A DNA stretch of 60,537 nucleotides from Thioploca sp. (GTDB lineage Bacteria > Pseudomonadota > Gammaproteobacteria > Beggiatoales > Beggiatoaceae), in assembly GCA_012032555.1 (NCBI GenBank), contig JAAUSR010000026.1:1-60537 (forward strand), in the 5' to 3' direction. The notes under the pieces were generated by a model. That model did not search any database. It saw only the letters and a list, made by a program, of their open reading frames with translations, and had not been told where the DNA came from. Shown in pieces: positions 17,112 through 27,356 of this stretch. Position numbers and translations under genes: made by a program. Within the stretch, counting starts at the first letter, position 1. Each line of letters starts with the position of its first letter.

Positions 17112-18623
17112 ATGACTAACCTAACTTATGATGAAATCCCTTATGAATCACTTGCTTACGCAGATACTCATCCAAATAAACTGGCTACTTTAGCGACACT
17201 ATTTGGGTTAACTCCCCCAGCGGTCAAAACCAGTCGTATTTTAGAACTCGGTTGTGGTGACGGTACCAATTTGATAGCGATAGCGCAAACTCTACCACAA
17301 GCACAATGTTGGGGAGTAGATGCTTCGATTAAGCAAATTCAAGCGGGGCAAAACCAGGCAAAACAGTTGGGATTGTTCAATATTAATTTTACACAACTCC
17401 ATTTAAGTGAAATAGATGAATCGCTTGGGATATTTGATTACATTGTTGCGCATGGGCTGTATTCCTGGATAACGCCGGCTTTACAAGATACCCTATTAAG
17501 ACTTTGCCAACAGTTGTTAGCACCACAGGGTATTGTTTATATTAGTTATAATGTTTATCCCGGTTGGCATATGGAAAATGTGGTACGAGACCTGATGAGA
17601 TACCATACCCAACAACTCCCGCAAGTTCCTTTTGAAATCAGCATGAAGCAAGCTAAAGGTATCATCAACTTCATTGCCCATTTGCGTCAACAAGGCAACA
17701 CGGCTTTTGATTTATTATTACAAGAAAAAATGCAATTATTTAAAATTGCTACCGATAATTACTTATATCATGACTTTCTTGAACTCGATAATCATCCAGT
17801 TTATTTTCATCAATTTATTCAAAATGCCACTCAACATCAATTAGCCTACGTGACGGATATTGAATTTCGGCATTATTTGATGCTGTCTTTTCCTGACCAA
17901 GTGGTTGAAGCACTAGAAGAATTATTTCAGGGTGATTTTTTTAGACAAGAACAATACCTGGATTTTTTTTATAATCGAACGTTACGCCGCTCGTTGTTGT
18001 GTCATCAAACGGTTCCCGTTCAGCGTAACCTTCACTGGGAAAATATTACCCAATGCTATATCGCTAACGCTTCGCAACCGGTTAATTCCAATTTTTTTCA
18101 AACCCGAGCGGGTGAAACGATTACCGTCAAACAACCGCTGACTCAACTTGCTATGGCTTATTTGGCTGCTCATTATCCACGCAGTCTACCTTTTGAAGAA
18201 TTATTTCAGTATGCCTATCAACAACATTCTACCACTGAACCTAATTTACCCACTTTACGCGCTAACTTTGCTCAAGAGTTACTGCATCTTTATTGTTTAG
18301 AAGCGATTGAATTCCATATTGAGCTACCCGCTTTTGTCACCACGCTAAATTCCTATCCTACAGCTAGTCCTTTAGCTCGCTATATGGTATCTCAAGGACA
18401 ACAACCGGTAATTAATTTACGTTGTGAATTTATCTATCTCGATGAAGTGGCAACGGCTTTACTTCCTCATTTAAATGGTCAAAAAGATAAATCGACCCTG
18501 CTTATTGTGTTAAAAAACTTAGTCAAGCAACGAAAAATTAAATTAGCTCCCCAAGAGGATATTAAATTAGTTTTAGAAAAAACTTTATTTGAACTACTCC
18601 AAAATGCTTTGTTAATGGCTTGA
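17112..18623 (+). CDS. class I SAM-dependent methyltransferase with methyltransferase regulatory domain
   Basis: A 503-aa protein. Residues about 30-160 are a class I methyltransferase (motif I ILELGCGDGTNLIAIAQ, the acidic motif II in WGVDASIKQI, then FDYIVAHGLYSWI). The C-terminal two thirds contain the 'methyltransferase regulatory domain' pattern (HRNL-type segment RNLHWENITQ, FFQTRAGE) followed by a helical C-terminus. The target is unknown. I place the start at the ATG at 17112 (MTNLTYDEIPYES); a TTG at 17094 would extend it by six residues. It probably belongs to the operon of the upstream dehydrogenase. A weak stem (CCAGC/GCTGG, 18641-18656) follows the stop. Confidence 0.85.
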   Translation: MTNLTYDEIPYESLAYADTHPNKLATLATLFGLTPPAVKTSRILELGCGDGTNLIAIAQTLPQAQCWGVDASIKQIQAGQNQAKQLGLFNINFTQLHLSEIDESLGIFDYIVAHGLYSWITPALQDTLLRLCQQLLAPQGIVYISYNVYPGWHMENVVRDLMRYHTQQLPQVPFEISMKQAKGIINFIAHLRQQGNTAFDLLLQEKMQLFKIATDNYLYHDFLELDNHPVYFHQFIQNATQHQLAYVTDIEFRHYLMLSFPDQVVEALEELFQGDFFRQEQYLDFFYNRTLRRSLLCHQTVPVQRNLHWENITQCYIANASQPVNSNFFQTRAGETITVKQPLTQLAMAYLAAHYPRSLPFEELFQYAYQQHSTTEPNLPTLRANFAQELLHLYCLEAIEFHIELPAFVTTLNSYPTASPLARYMVSQGQQPVINLRCEFIYLDEVATALLPHLNGQKDKSTLLIVLKNLVKQRKIKLAPQEDIKLVLEKTLFELLQNALLMA

Positions 18624-18778
18624 TGAAAGAACGAGGAAACCCAGCAATGAAGCTGGTGCTACCAAAAATTTATTGGTGAAACGAATATTAACTTCACGCC
18701 AACTTACTATAATATAAAGTAGAGTGAAATATTTTCTAACAACCCGTTATATCGATTTTGTTCATATGGGAGGAAGTT

Positions 18779-21700
18779 ATGAGGTTACTTGGTGAGGATA
18801 CTATTCACGACCATTTTGTTATCAAGACTGATCAATTAATGTTATCCAATTTAAATTCTTGGCTTCGGTTTATCCTCGTTTTAAGTATTTTATTGTGGTT
18901 TTCTACAAGTGATGTCGCCGCTATTACTGTGGACACATCGCTTGATGATTTAACAACTAATGATAATTGTACGCTACGAGAAGCCATTTCAGCAGCTGAA
19001 ACAACTAGTAATGTGGATGGTTGTGTTTATGATAATAATATCATTGACTTTGATAGCCGGTTAGCCGGGAGAACTATTAACCTGACAAGTACATTGACCA
19101 TAAGTAAAAGTTTAGATATTAAAGCCCAAAACATAATAGTAAATGGTGGTAATAATAAGCAAGTATTTAATATTGGAAGTAATATCGTAGTCACTATAGA
19201 GGGAATAACTATTACGGGTGGTAGTTCTGCTGGCGGTGGTGGTATTTCTAATCAAGGTGATTTAACCATTATTAATAGCACATTAAGAAATAATCAATCT
19301 AATACTAGAGGAGGAGCTATTTACAATGCAAATAGTGGGACATTGAAATTAGATAAGAGTTTGGTTTATAGCAATACAACTTCAGGTACTGCTAGTGGAG
19401 GGGGTATTTATAATGAGGGAAATATGACTATTCGCAATAGTACTATCAGCAGCAATGCAACCAGTAGTAATAATGGTGGAGGAATTTATAATAATGGTAA
19501 TTTAACAATAAGTAGCAGTACAATTACTAATAATAAGGCTCTTCCTACTAATAATAAACAAGGTGGAGGAATATCCAACGCTACCAGTGGTACTGTTACA
19601 GTTAAAAATAGTATTATTGCCGGTAATATAGCTCAGGTAGGGTCTCAAGATTGCAGAGGTACTATCACTTCTGCTGGTTATAATTTAATGGGCAAAGGCT
19701 GTACCCCGCTCACCGGCACTGATATCGATTTCATCCTCCCACCCACCAACGGCATTATCGATAATGTATTTTACTCATCTACCACCCCGAGTGGTGGTGT
19801 TCACCTATTAAAGGCAACAACAAGTAATCCAACAGTTAACGCTATTCCTAACAATGTTAACGATTGTGGTATTACTCTTACACAAGATCAATTAGGTACT
19901 CCTCGTCCTTATCCTTCACCAGATGCCACTCCCGTGAATAATTGTGACATCGGTGCCTACGAAATAGCACCTATCATTTATCACCAAATTGAAGTCAATC
20001 CAAACGCTAAAGAAGAAAATTTTGCGGGAGAGAAAGCCTTTGTTATTACGCGCTATGGTGGAGCAATCAACTGTGCAACCGATATTGACTACCTCGTTAC
20101 CGGTACAGCTACCTATGATACTGATTATCAAATCAGTCTTCTTCGTGGTACTTCAATAGATACTATTAGTGGTTTTTTTAATTTGGTAGGTCAAGATATT
20201 GGCATCCTTAAAACAACTATATCTCCAGATAATGATCCTGAAAACGATGAAAATATCGTCGTAACGCTTTCTAATCCCCGATTGAGTAGTAACGTTTCTT
20301 CGGAGTGCCAAAATATCTTAAATTTTTTTGGTGGCACCAGTGCTCTTCAATTTTTATTAAGTGATAGTAGCCCATTCGATAACATCAGTGACACCTTCAC
20401 GATTGTCAACGATGAGATTGACAATATCGCTCCATCAATCAACAGCATCACTATTACCGATCCGAATCCCCATACTTTATCGGACGTTGTTAATGGCATC
20501 ACGATTGAGTTTAGTGAAACAGTAATTAATTTCGATCTCAGCGAACTGACGTTGACTCGTGATAGCACTGCCATTCCACTCACCTCTGCTCAAACACTCA
20601 CGACAAGTGATGGTGGTAAAACATGGGTATTAGGTAATCTCACCACGTTAACAGCAACGAATGGCGATTATCAACTCACGGTGATACCTGGAGATATTAC
20701 CGATCTCGCGGGTAACTTATTAAGCAGTGATAAGAACATAATTTGGCAAAAGTCTTTGCCGACATTCTCACTGACTGTCACTAAATCCGGTAGCGGTAAC
20801 GGCACGATTACTGTTAATGGAATTGACTGTGGAGCAACTTGTACTAATTCCTATTCATCCGGAACGAGCATCAACTTAACCGTAACGCCAGATAGTCATT
20901 CTATTTTTACTGGCTGGTCAGGAACGGATTGTAGTTCGTCTGTTACTATCAACGCGGATATGACTTGTACCGCCACTTTTGATCCTAAACCACCACCTGG
21001 CACTGTAGCACTCACTATTCTCAAAACGGGCACCGGCGGTGGCACTGTTAGTATCAATGGCTCAGCTTGTGGAAATCCGTGTAGTCAAACTTATCCCATG
21101 GGTAGTGTGATTACCCTAACTGCAACACCAGATACTAATTCAGTTTTCACCGGCTGGTCAGGAACTAACTGCGGTTCGTCTGTTACTATCAACGCAGATA
21201 TGACTTGTACCGCCATTTTCAATTCCAAGCCCACTTCACCCAGTACCACGATTCTCACTATCACCAAAGCCGGCATGGGGAATGGTACCATTAGCGGCAG
21301 TGGCATTAATTGCGGAAACACTTGTAGCTACACTTATTCCCAAGGAACGGCGGTTACTTTAACTGCGACCCCAGACGGTAATTCTACTTTTACCGGTTGG
21401 TCAGGAACTCATTGTGGTTCAACTTTTACTATCACCACCTCGATAAATTGTACCGCTACGTTTGCGAAAAAAGTCGCCGATACCCTACCAACCCCACCGC
21501 TTCCCCAAACCATGACCCTCACTTTAAGCCGACAAGGCAGTGGTCAAGGTGAATTTGAATTTAGCCAAAATCCGCAACAAACTACCTGCGACGACTTAGA
21601 AACAGCTCAATGTACTTATCAATTTCCCACTGCCACCTGGGTAACTGTGACTGCGAAAGTAGATAGCCATTCGACTTTTAAGGGCTGGCGCGGTCTTAAT

Positions 21701-24700
21701 CCTAAATGCTATCAAAATCATGGGGAACAATTGGAATTCTTCATGAGTGAGAATTACAGTTGTGATGCTGAATTTGAACACCAACCGCCGGTATTAACTT
21801 TAGTTATCGTTGGTAATGGACAAATACTGACTTCACCAACGAGTTACTCAATTCCTTGCGAAACCGGTCAGTGTTCCCAGTTTGCGATTGATACTGAAGT
21901 GACTTTAACACCTCAAGCCGGTAATGGGTTTCATTTTGACAAGTGGTCTGGTGATCCGGATTGTCAAGCCGGTCAAGTGAAAATGGATAGTGATAAAACC
22001 TGCGTAGCAACCTTTAGCGATACGCCACTGGTTCAGTTAATCCTCTCTTATGATCACAACCAAGGTCAAATTGAGATCATACCGACCGGTGAAGATTGCG
22101 GAGAGAATTGTCAGCGTTACTACAGTGGTACACCGGTTACGTTGACAGTTCAACCTCAACCCGGATTTCAATTAGCCGGTTGGACTGGTAATTGTGGTAA
22201 TCAAATGCAAACCACTTTGGGAATGACTTTAGATAAAGATTTTCATTGTGGAGTTAATTTTACAACGGTATCATCTACTAGCCCATCTCCGCCGGCTTTA
22301 TCAACTTTAATCATTACCTTAGCTGGCAATGAACTGGGTACCGTTACAAGTATACCGCCGGGGATTAACTGCGGTATAGATTGCATGGAAAGTTATCAGA
22401 CCGGAACGAGGGTAACCCTGATTGCAACACCCACTTCCAGTTCTACGGTGGTCAACTGGAGTGACTCTTGTTTATCCGGTCAAGTTTCTGTAGAAGCCAA
22501 TAAAACTTGTGAAGTAACCTTTGAATCGACTCCAGAAAAAATACTTTCATCGAGCACCATACAATTGGCTATGCCCCAGTATCAAATCAATGAAAATGGT
22601 CAAGGGAAAGTACCGGTACTGGTGACTCGCTCTGGCAGTGAAGTTGGAACAGTCCATGTTAGCTTTACCACAGTTAATGGTACTGCACTCGCTAATAGCG
22701 ATTATACGCCGCTTAGCGGCGAGTTAACTTGGTTAAATGGCGATACCACCCCGAAGACAATTACCGTGCCGATTTTACCAGACAATTTAAATGAGGGCTC
22801 TGAAACTTTTGTTATCCAGTTATCTAACTTAACTGGGGAGGCACAGTTTGGTACTTATTCTCAAACCCGGGTTACCATTGTAGACGCACCTCAGGCAAGC
22901 AACTCAGTGTCTACTGCACCAACAGAATCGACCGGTAATGACAATGTCTTACCTTCACCTTATCTTCCGCCAGCAACGTCAGCGGGTCGGATCCAATTTG
23001 GAGTACCGGTATATGAAGTTATGGAACAAGAAGCACTTTATCCACTGGAAGGATTTATCAAGATTCCTGTGTTTCGTTTAGAAGGTAGTCAAGGAGAAGT
23101 GGCTATTAACTACATGACTCAAGATGAAACCGCCATAGCCGGTAAATATTATCAGCAAAGTAAAGGTCAAATCGTGTGGGCTGACGGCGAAATCGGTGAA
23201 AAAGAAATTATAGTTGATGATTGGGATAATAAATTACCGGAAGAAGCTAGAAGCTTTCGGTTAATGTTGTCTAATCCGACCAATGGTGCAATACTTGGAG
23301 AATATCCTGATATCACCGTATTGATTAAAGACGATGAGGGTAGTGTGGTGGGATTTTCACCTCACAATACTTATTTAGCCTTTGAAGAGAATCAGCAAGC
23401 CCAAATCACAGTTAGCCGCTCAAATAGTCGTTTAGGTGAGGTAACGCTTCGCTATACTACAATCGATGGCACGGCTAAAGCGGGTGAAAATTACGTGGCA
23501 ACGAGCGGTACCTTGACGTGGGGTGATGGTGAATCCCAAGAACAAACCATTCATATTCCGTTACTATCCAGTCTCAATAAAGTCGGTAATAAAACTTTCC
23601 AATTAAGCTTATTTGAACCGACTGGTCAGGTCACCTTAGCGACCCCAAGTACCGTATCAGTGACTATAATGACCAGTCAACCTAATCTTTGTGAGATAAT
23701 TAACAATATCGTTAATTGTTTAATTATTCGGGAGAAAGACTCACCCATTTTAGAGAATATCCACATTACCTCCCGAGGTGCACTGATAGGCAGCCGCTTA
23801 GCTGGACAAATCCACAATGCCGGCTGGTTACAAAATACCTTACTCCTGCCCAATACAACCGTGACGGGTGGATATATCAGTGGTAGTCTCAGTGGTCAAC
23901 CGGAGCAACCGGTAACGACTTTGCTTCGTCAGGTCGAAGTAATTGCTGGAACGAACCTCAAATATGTCGGGATTGGTGAAGGTACCCAAGTTAATGACCA
24001 AACTCATTTAGGTGAAGGCGTCTGTTTTGAAGCCAATGATCTGATCCCTAATCAAAATCTCTCCAACCTATTAGGTCATACTGAACAAACGGTGTTAGGA
24101 CAATCGGCAGTGAAACTCAAGCGGGATGTGCTTTGTCAAAGTGCCATCGATGGATTATTAGGCGCTATCAATGACTTACCGCAACTTAAAAACGTCGGTT
24201 GGGAATTAACCCAAGATCCGAGCACCGGATTGCTTAACTTAGCCATGGAAAATCTTCATTTTGCGACACTACCACTGCAAGTTGAACAGGTTTTAACGGA
24301 AGAAATGGTTGACGAATTGCCTTTAGGAATAACCTTTCCTGCCAGTGGTCAAGTTATTTTTTACACTCACACCGGCAGAAAAATCATTACTTATCCCGTT
24401 ATCCAAGCTCCGCTTGCTCTCCAAGCTCAGTTGCACCAATTAGGATTAAATACAGTTAACTTGTTAGCTAATGGTAATATCGAAGTACCTTTAGCGAATG
24501 GCTCGTACTTTGTTGCTCGTGCTGATTTAGTAGCTAAGCGAGTTTCTCCAGAAAGACCAATTGGGTTAAATTACACCACTAGACCGATATCCTTAGTTTT
24601 TGCTGATGAAACGGGTAACCCTTGGCAACAAATGCTTTATCCTGTTGCCGCTTATCCAGAGGAATTGGATAAGTTAGCTGCTTCTTCACCGTCAACAACC

Positions 24701-24916
24701 CGGTTAACATCTACCGGACAAATAAAGATACATTATAAAGGCTATTGGTATGAAGGAACACTTGATTATCTCGTGACTCCCAACCAGCAATCTAAAGCAA
24801 GTGATTTGCAATGGATCAATACAGATGACCTCAATGGTGACGGTTGTAATGATAGTTGGATTTATTACTCTACTGGAGAAAAGCAAGCATTGTTGAAAGT
24901 TTGTCCTAGACGTTAA
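18779..24916 (+). CDS. giant secreted repeat protein (beta-helix, seven InlB-type repeats, three Calx-beta, bactofilin-like, novel C-terminal module)
   Basis: A 2045-aa exported protein. The start at 18779 follows GGAGGAA; a TTG at 18758 lacks one. A hydrophobic segment (FILVLSILLWFSTS) acts as the signal. In order: a CSLREA-like segment (TLREAISAA) and right-handed beta-helix with NGG/GGGIYN repeats (about 45-390); a beta region with Calx-beta-like traits (400-545); an SbsA-type Ig domain (about 555-660); seven divergent InlB-type repeats with conserved CG..C..YSSG and TGWSGT (661-1247); three Calx-beta domains (about 1260-1370, 1400-1515, 1525-1630); a bactofilin-like helix (1640-1740); and a C-terminal module ending DLNGDGCND. 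It is probably a surface adhesin or matrix protein. It has no LPXTG. Confidence 0.8.
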   Translation: MRLLGEDTIHDHFVIKTDQLMLSNLNSWLRFILVLSILLWFSTSDVAAITVDTSLDDLTTNDNCTLREAISAAETTSNVDGCVYDNNIIDFDSRLAGRTINLTSTLTISKSLDIKAQNIIVNGGNNKQVFNIGSNIVVTIEGITITGGSSAGGGGISNQGDLTIINSTLRNNQSNTRGGAIYNANSGTLKLDKSLVYSNTTSGTASGGGIYNEGNMTIRNSTISSNATSSNNGGGIYNNGNLTISSSTITNNKALPTNNKQGGGISNATSGTVTVKNSIIAGNIAQVGSQDCRGTITSAGYNLMGKGCTPLTGTDIDFILPPTNGIIDNVFYSSTTPSGGVHLLKATTSNPTVNAIPNNVNDCGITLTQDQLGTPRPYPSPDATPVNNCDIGAYEIAPIIYHQIEVNPNAKEENFAGEKAFVITRYGGAINCATDIDYLVTGTATYDTDYQISLLRGTSIDTISGFFNLVGQDIGILKTTISPDNDPENDENIVVTLSNPRLSSNVSSECQNILNFFGGTSALQFLLSDSSPFDNISDTFTIVNDEIDNIAPSINSITITDPNPHTLSDVVNGITIEFSETVINFDLSELTLTRDSTAIPLTSAQTLTTSDGGKTWVLGNLTTLTATNGDYQLTVIPGDITDLAGNLLSSDKNIIWQKSLPTFSLTVTKSGSGNGTITVNGIDCGATCTNSYSSGTSINLTVTPDSHSIFTGWSGTDCSSSVTINADMTCTATFDPKPPPGTVALTILKTGTGGGTVSINGSACGNPCSQTYPMGSVITLTATPDTNSVFTGWSGTNCGSSVTINADMTCTAIFNSKPTSPSTTILTITKAGMGNGTISGSGINCGNTCSYTYSQGTAVTLTATPDGNSTFTGWSGTHCGSTFTITTSINCTATFAKKVADTLPTPPLPQTMTLTLSRQGSGQGEFEFSQNPQQTTCDDLETAQCTYQFPTATWVTVTAKVDSHSTFKGWRGLNPKCYQNHGEQLEFFMSENYSCDAEFEHQPPVLTLVIVGNGQILTSPTSYSIPCETGQCSQFAIDTEVTLTPQAGNGFHFDKWSGDPDCQAGQVKMDSDKTCVATFSDTPLVQLILSYDHNQGQIEIIPTGEDCGENCQRYYSGTPVTLTVQPQPGFQLAGWTGNCGNQMQTTLGMTLDKDFHCGVNFTTVSSTSPSPPALSTLIITLAGNELGTVTSIPPGINCGIDCMESYQTGTRVTLIATPTSSSTVVNWSDSCLSGQVSVEANKTCEVTFESTPEKILSSSTIQLAMPQYQINENGQGKVPVLVTRSGSEVGTVHVSFTTVNGTALANSDYTPLSGELTWLNGDTTPKTITVPILPDNLNEGSETFVIQLSNLTGEAQFGTYSQTRVTIVDAPQASNSVSTAPTESTGNDNVLPSPYLPPATSAGRIQFGVPVYEVMEQEALYPLEGFIKIPVFRLEGSQGEVAINYMTQDETAIAGKYYQQSKGQIVWADGEIGEKEIIVDDWDNKLPEEARSFRLMLSNPTNGAILGEYPDITVLIKDDEGSVVGFSPHNTYLAFEENQQAQITVSRSNSRLGEVTLRYTTIDGTAKAGENYVATSGTLTWGDGESQEQTIHIPLLSSLNKVGNKTFQLSLFEPTGQVTLATPSTVSVTIMTSQPNLCEIINNIVNCLIIREKDSPILENIHITSRGALIGSRLAGQIHNAGWLQNTLLLPNTTVTGGYISGSLSGQPEQPVTTLLRQVEVIAGTNLKYVGIGEGTQVNDQTHLGEGVCFEANDLIPNQNLSNLLGHTEQTVLGQSAVKLKRDVLCQSAIDGLLGAINDLPQLKNVGWELTQDPSTGLLNLAMENLHFATLPLQVEQVLTEEMVDELPLGITFPASGQVIFYTHTGRKIITYPVIQAPLALQAQLHQLGLNTVNLLANGNIEVPLANGSYFVARADLVAKRVSPERPIGLNYTTRPISLVFADETGNPWQQMLYPVAAYPEELDKLAASSPSTTRLTSTGQIKIHYKGYWYEGTLDYLVTPNQQSKASDLQWINTDDLNGDGCNDSWIYYSTGEKQALLKVCPRR

Positions 24917-24930
24917 TTGAGAGTGGATTG

Positions 24931-24961
24931 AGGTTGGGTTTCGCTTCACTCTACCCAACCT
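24931..24961 (+). terminator. stem-loop after the giant surface protein gene
   Basis: AGGTTGGGT and ACCCAACCT pair exactly with a 13-base loop, 15 bases after the stop at 24916. A related but different hairpin (GGCTGGGTT/AACCCAGCC) lies at 25164-25190. No U-tract is obvious, so these may be repeated palindromic elements as well as terminators. Confidence 0.5.
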
Positions 24962-24967
24962 ACGCAC

Positions 24968-25120
24968 CACTGCTATTAAGTTAAGAAAAATTTCTCCCCT
25001 CCTTGAGAAGAAGGTGCCGGGGGGTGGTTAAAAAAGTTGATTTTATTCAATTTCTTAGTCACACCCCCTCACCCCCTCCTTGGTAAGGAGGGGGGAATTC
25101 GGCTTAACTTAATGGCATTG
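24968..25120. mobile_element. probable MITE, 153 bp, with 18-bp terminal inverted repeats and an 11-bp direct repeat
   Basis: The left end CACTGCTATTAAGTTAAG and the right end, read on the opposite strand as CAATGCCATTAAGTTAAG, match in 16 of 18 bases. AACCTACGCAC stands on both sides, at 24957-24967 and 25121-25131, as a target-site duplication would. Inside there is no ORF, only short inverted, G/C-run motifs. The same terminal sequence occurs at 59500, 60136 and 60267 beside transposase remnants, so this is likely a nonautonomous element of that IS family. Confidence 0.7.
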
Positions 25121-25147
25121 AACCTACGCACTACGCACTTGTTATCA

Positions 25148-25198
25148 AGCACGAGCACGAGTAGGCTGGGTTGAGGAACGAAACCCAGCCGACGTGCT
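25148..25198 (-). terminator. stem-loop after the sortase-system histidine kinase gene
   Basis: GGCTGGGTT (25164-25172) pairs with AACCCAGCC (25182-25190). The outer bases AGCACG/CGTGCT extend the stem. It lies just past the 3' end of the minus-strand kinase gene (25219) and probably terminates it. It differs from the hairpin at 24931-24961. Confidence 0.5.
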
Positions 25199-25218
25199 AT
25201 TAAAAAAATAACCTCAGG

Positions 25219-27336
25219 TTAATTAGCCAGAACCATTTCAGTGGATCGAATAGGTAATATTACGGTAAACAGAGCCCCTGCTCCTTCTGGATTGTTATCA
25301 GCACGAACTTGTCCACCATGATAACCAACGATGAGACGTACCATATATAAACCGAGTCCCAGATGAGGTTCTCTTTTTCCCATACTTTGGGGACGTAAAG
25401 AAATCATCGACTCAAATAAACGTTCTGGCATTTCTGCTGGTAAAGTTTGACCGCGATTGAGAATATCGAGATGCGCTTGTTTACCCTCAGAAAACAATTT
25501 TACTTTTATGGGTACCTGTGGTTCAGAAAAGTCTACTGCATTAGAAACGAGTTTGTCGAGCATTTGAGCAATTAAGTCAGGCGCACCTTCTAAAGTAAGC
25601 GGTGTTGAGCTAATTTCCGCTTGAAAATCTTGCTCCGGATAAGCTAAGCGATATCCTTCAACACAGCTACTCACTAATTCTGTTAAATCAAATACTTCGC
25701 GTTCGACTGTTTGTAAAGCTTGTTCCAAGCGAGTGGCTTCACTTAAACGGGTAATAATCGTATTAAGACGAGCAATTCCTTGTTTAGCGCGTTCAATATA
25801 GATATGCGATTCCCTAGCGGTACCGGTTTGTTCAAATTCTTGTTCAAGGTTTTCTAATGAGGAACGCACGACTGCTATTGGGGTACGTAGTTCATGGGAT
25901 AAACGACTAGCCATTCCTTCTAAGTAAGTATTGTATTGACTTAGTTTTTCTAAAATAAGAGAAAAACTTCGTGACAAGTCACCAATTTCATCTTTGGAAA
26001 AGAAGCCAATTTTGGTAGTTGTCACGCGCCCATTGATATCAATAGCGGTTTCAGCTTGATTACGCAACGAACGTAGACGGACTGATAATCGAGTCGCAAA
26101 AGCGAGTAGCAGTACTGTTATAATTGAAAAAACAATTAAGGTTTTATTAAAGAGATTAGCAATTGCTTGGCGTTGTACCGATTGGATCCGGTTACTGGTT
26201 TCTTCCACGACTACTGCACCAATCACTTGGCGTTGATTCCAAACGGGATGCGCTGCAGAAACAATGACCGCTTGCCCATCTAAAGTAGAACGCCAACGGG
26301 TTCGTGCCTTACCTTCTAAAGCACTATTCACTTCTTCACCTTCCAGGCGAGAAGCTCGGGCGAGATCATCTTTGAAATCTTCTGAGACCGGTGGCAGTAA
26401 TAAACTGTATAAGGCATTAAGTGGATGATGCGCAATTTCCCGTTGCAATTCACCACTGGTTGCCAAAACACGTCGTTGTTTATCTAACACCCAAACACGA
26501 CGTCCCGGCGTATCACTTAATGAGCGAATAATACGCTCAATTTCGGGTGAAGGGATAAATACTTTACCTACTGTTTCCAAGTTTTGAATAGCAGAAGTAC
26601 CTATCACTGTTTTAATTTGGTGAGAAGGACCATCCACATCGGCGATAGCGAAACCCAAACGATCACCTATTTTTGATAAGGGAATTCGTAGTTCCAATAG
26701 GTAACCGGTAGAGGTTTCTTGCCACATTCCTTGAATACGCGTTTCAGGTTGCGCTTGTACATAGGAACCACGGGTTGACACTTTATAAGCACTGACCCAA
26801 CCTGGTGCTTGTGGTGCAATGATATAACGATAAAATTGTCGATTAGGATCTTGCATAACGATCTGTAGATGGTCACTACGATCCAAATGTAAACTAGAAG
26901 CACTACGATACACACGTTTATCATCATGAACAATAAATAGGGCATACAGGTGATTGCGATATTTACCTAAAATATGTTTAAAAGAAAGTGAAGTTGGTGA
27001 ATAAGTTCCACTATTTTTAAGAATGTGTTTCTCAGCATAATCGCCAGCTTGTTCTAAATACTCAGTCCAATCGTCAATATTCCCGTCTAATTTAATCGGT
27101 GTGTTAAAAACATGGGCATTAAGTCCTTCTTCTCGCACGATATCAACTAATTTACGACTAAATAAAGCCGGACGATCATTTAAAACATTAGCCAGAGCAC
27201 GCGCAGTATCCTCTAATGAGGTTTCAAGATTATCACGTAGATATTTTTCCATTTCTCGGACATATTCATAACCGACATAGGGAATACTAAAGAGAGTTAA
27301 TGAGAGTAATAAGACTTTGCTTCGAATCGTTAACAT
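25219..27336 (-). CDS. sensor histidine kinase of the proteobacterial dedicated sortase system
   Basis: A 705-aa kinase, the length of the family dedicated to class GN sortase systems. It has an N-terminal membrane segment (VLLLSLTLFSIPYVGY), a large periplasmic region (about 20-390), a second membrane segment (TLIVFSIITVLLLAFATRLSV, about 395-415), a HAMP linker, HisKA with the phospho-accepting His in SRLSHELRTPIAVVRSS, and HATPase_c with NAVDFS (N box) and HLGLGLYMVRLIVGYHGG (G box). It lies downstream of its response regulator on the minus strand (110-bp gap), back to back with the sortase. It presumably phosphorylates that regulator. The start codon overlaps a 13-bp tandem palindrome. 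Confidence 0.88.
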   Translation of the reverse strand: MLTIRSKVLLLSLTLFSIPYVGYEYVREMEKYLRDNLETSLEDTARALANVLNDRPALFSRKLVDIVREEGLNAHVFNTPIKLDGNIDDWTEYLEQAGDYAEKHILKNSGTYSPTSLSFKHILGKYRNHLYALFIVHDDKRVYRSASSLHLDRSDHLQIVMQDPNRQFYRYIIAPQAPGWVSAYKVSTRGSYVQAQPETRIQGMWQETSTGYLLELRIPLSKIGDRLGFAIADVDGPSHQIKTVIGTSAIQNLETVGKVFIPSPEIERIIRSLSDTPGRRVWVLDKQRRVLATSGELQREIAHHPLNALYSLLLPPVSEDFKDDLARASRLEGEEVNSALEGKARTRWRSTLDGQAVIVSAAHPVWNQRQVIGAVVVEETSNRIQSVQRQAIANLFNKTLIVFSIITVLLLAFATRLSVRLRSLRNQAETAIDINGRVTTTKIGFFSKDEIGDLSRSFSLILEKLSQYNTYLEGMASRLSHELRTPIAVVRSSLENLEQEFEQTGTARESHIYIERAKQGIARLNTIITRLSEATRLEQALQTVEREVFDLTELVSSCVEGYRLAYPEQDFQAEISSTPLTLEGAPDLIAQMLDKLVSNAVDFSEPQVPIKVKLFSEGKQAHLDILNRGQTLPAEMPERLFESMISLRPQSMGKREPHLGLGLYMVRLIVGYHGGQVRADNNPEGAGALFTVILPIRSTEMVLAN

Positions 27337-27356
27337 GGTGTTATAACATGGTGTTA
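27331..27356. repeat. tandem 13-bp palindrome at the histidine kinase start
   Basis: TAACATGGTGTTA occurs twice in direct tandem (27331-27343 and 27344-27356). Each unit is itself palindromic (TAACA/TGTTA around TGG). The kinase start codon lies inside the first copy (27334-27336). It may be an operator or a recent duplication; the ATG in the second copy is followed by a stop. Confidence 0.6.

Noticed and set aside
20281-27000. LPXTG-type sorting motif in the giant surface protein
   Set aside because: The C-terminus has neither a sorting motif, a final membrane segment nor a basic tail; it ends in a NGDG module.
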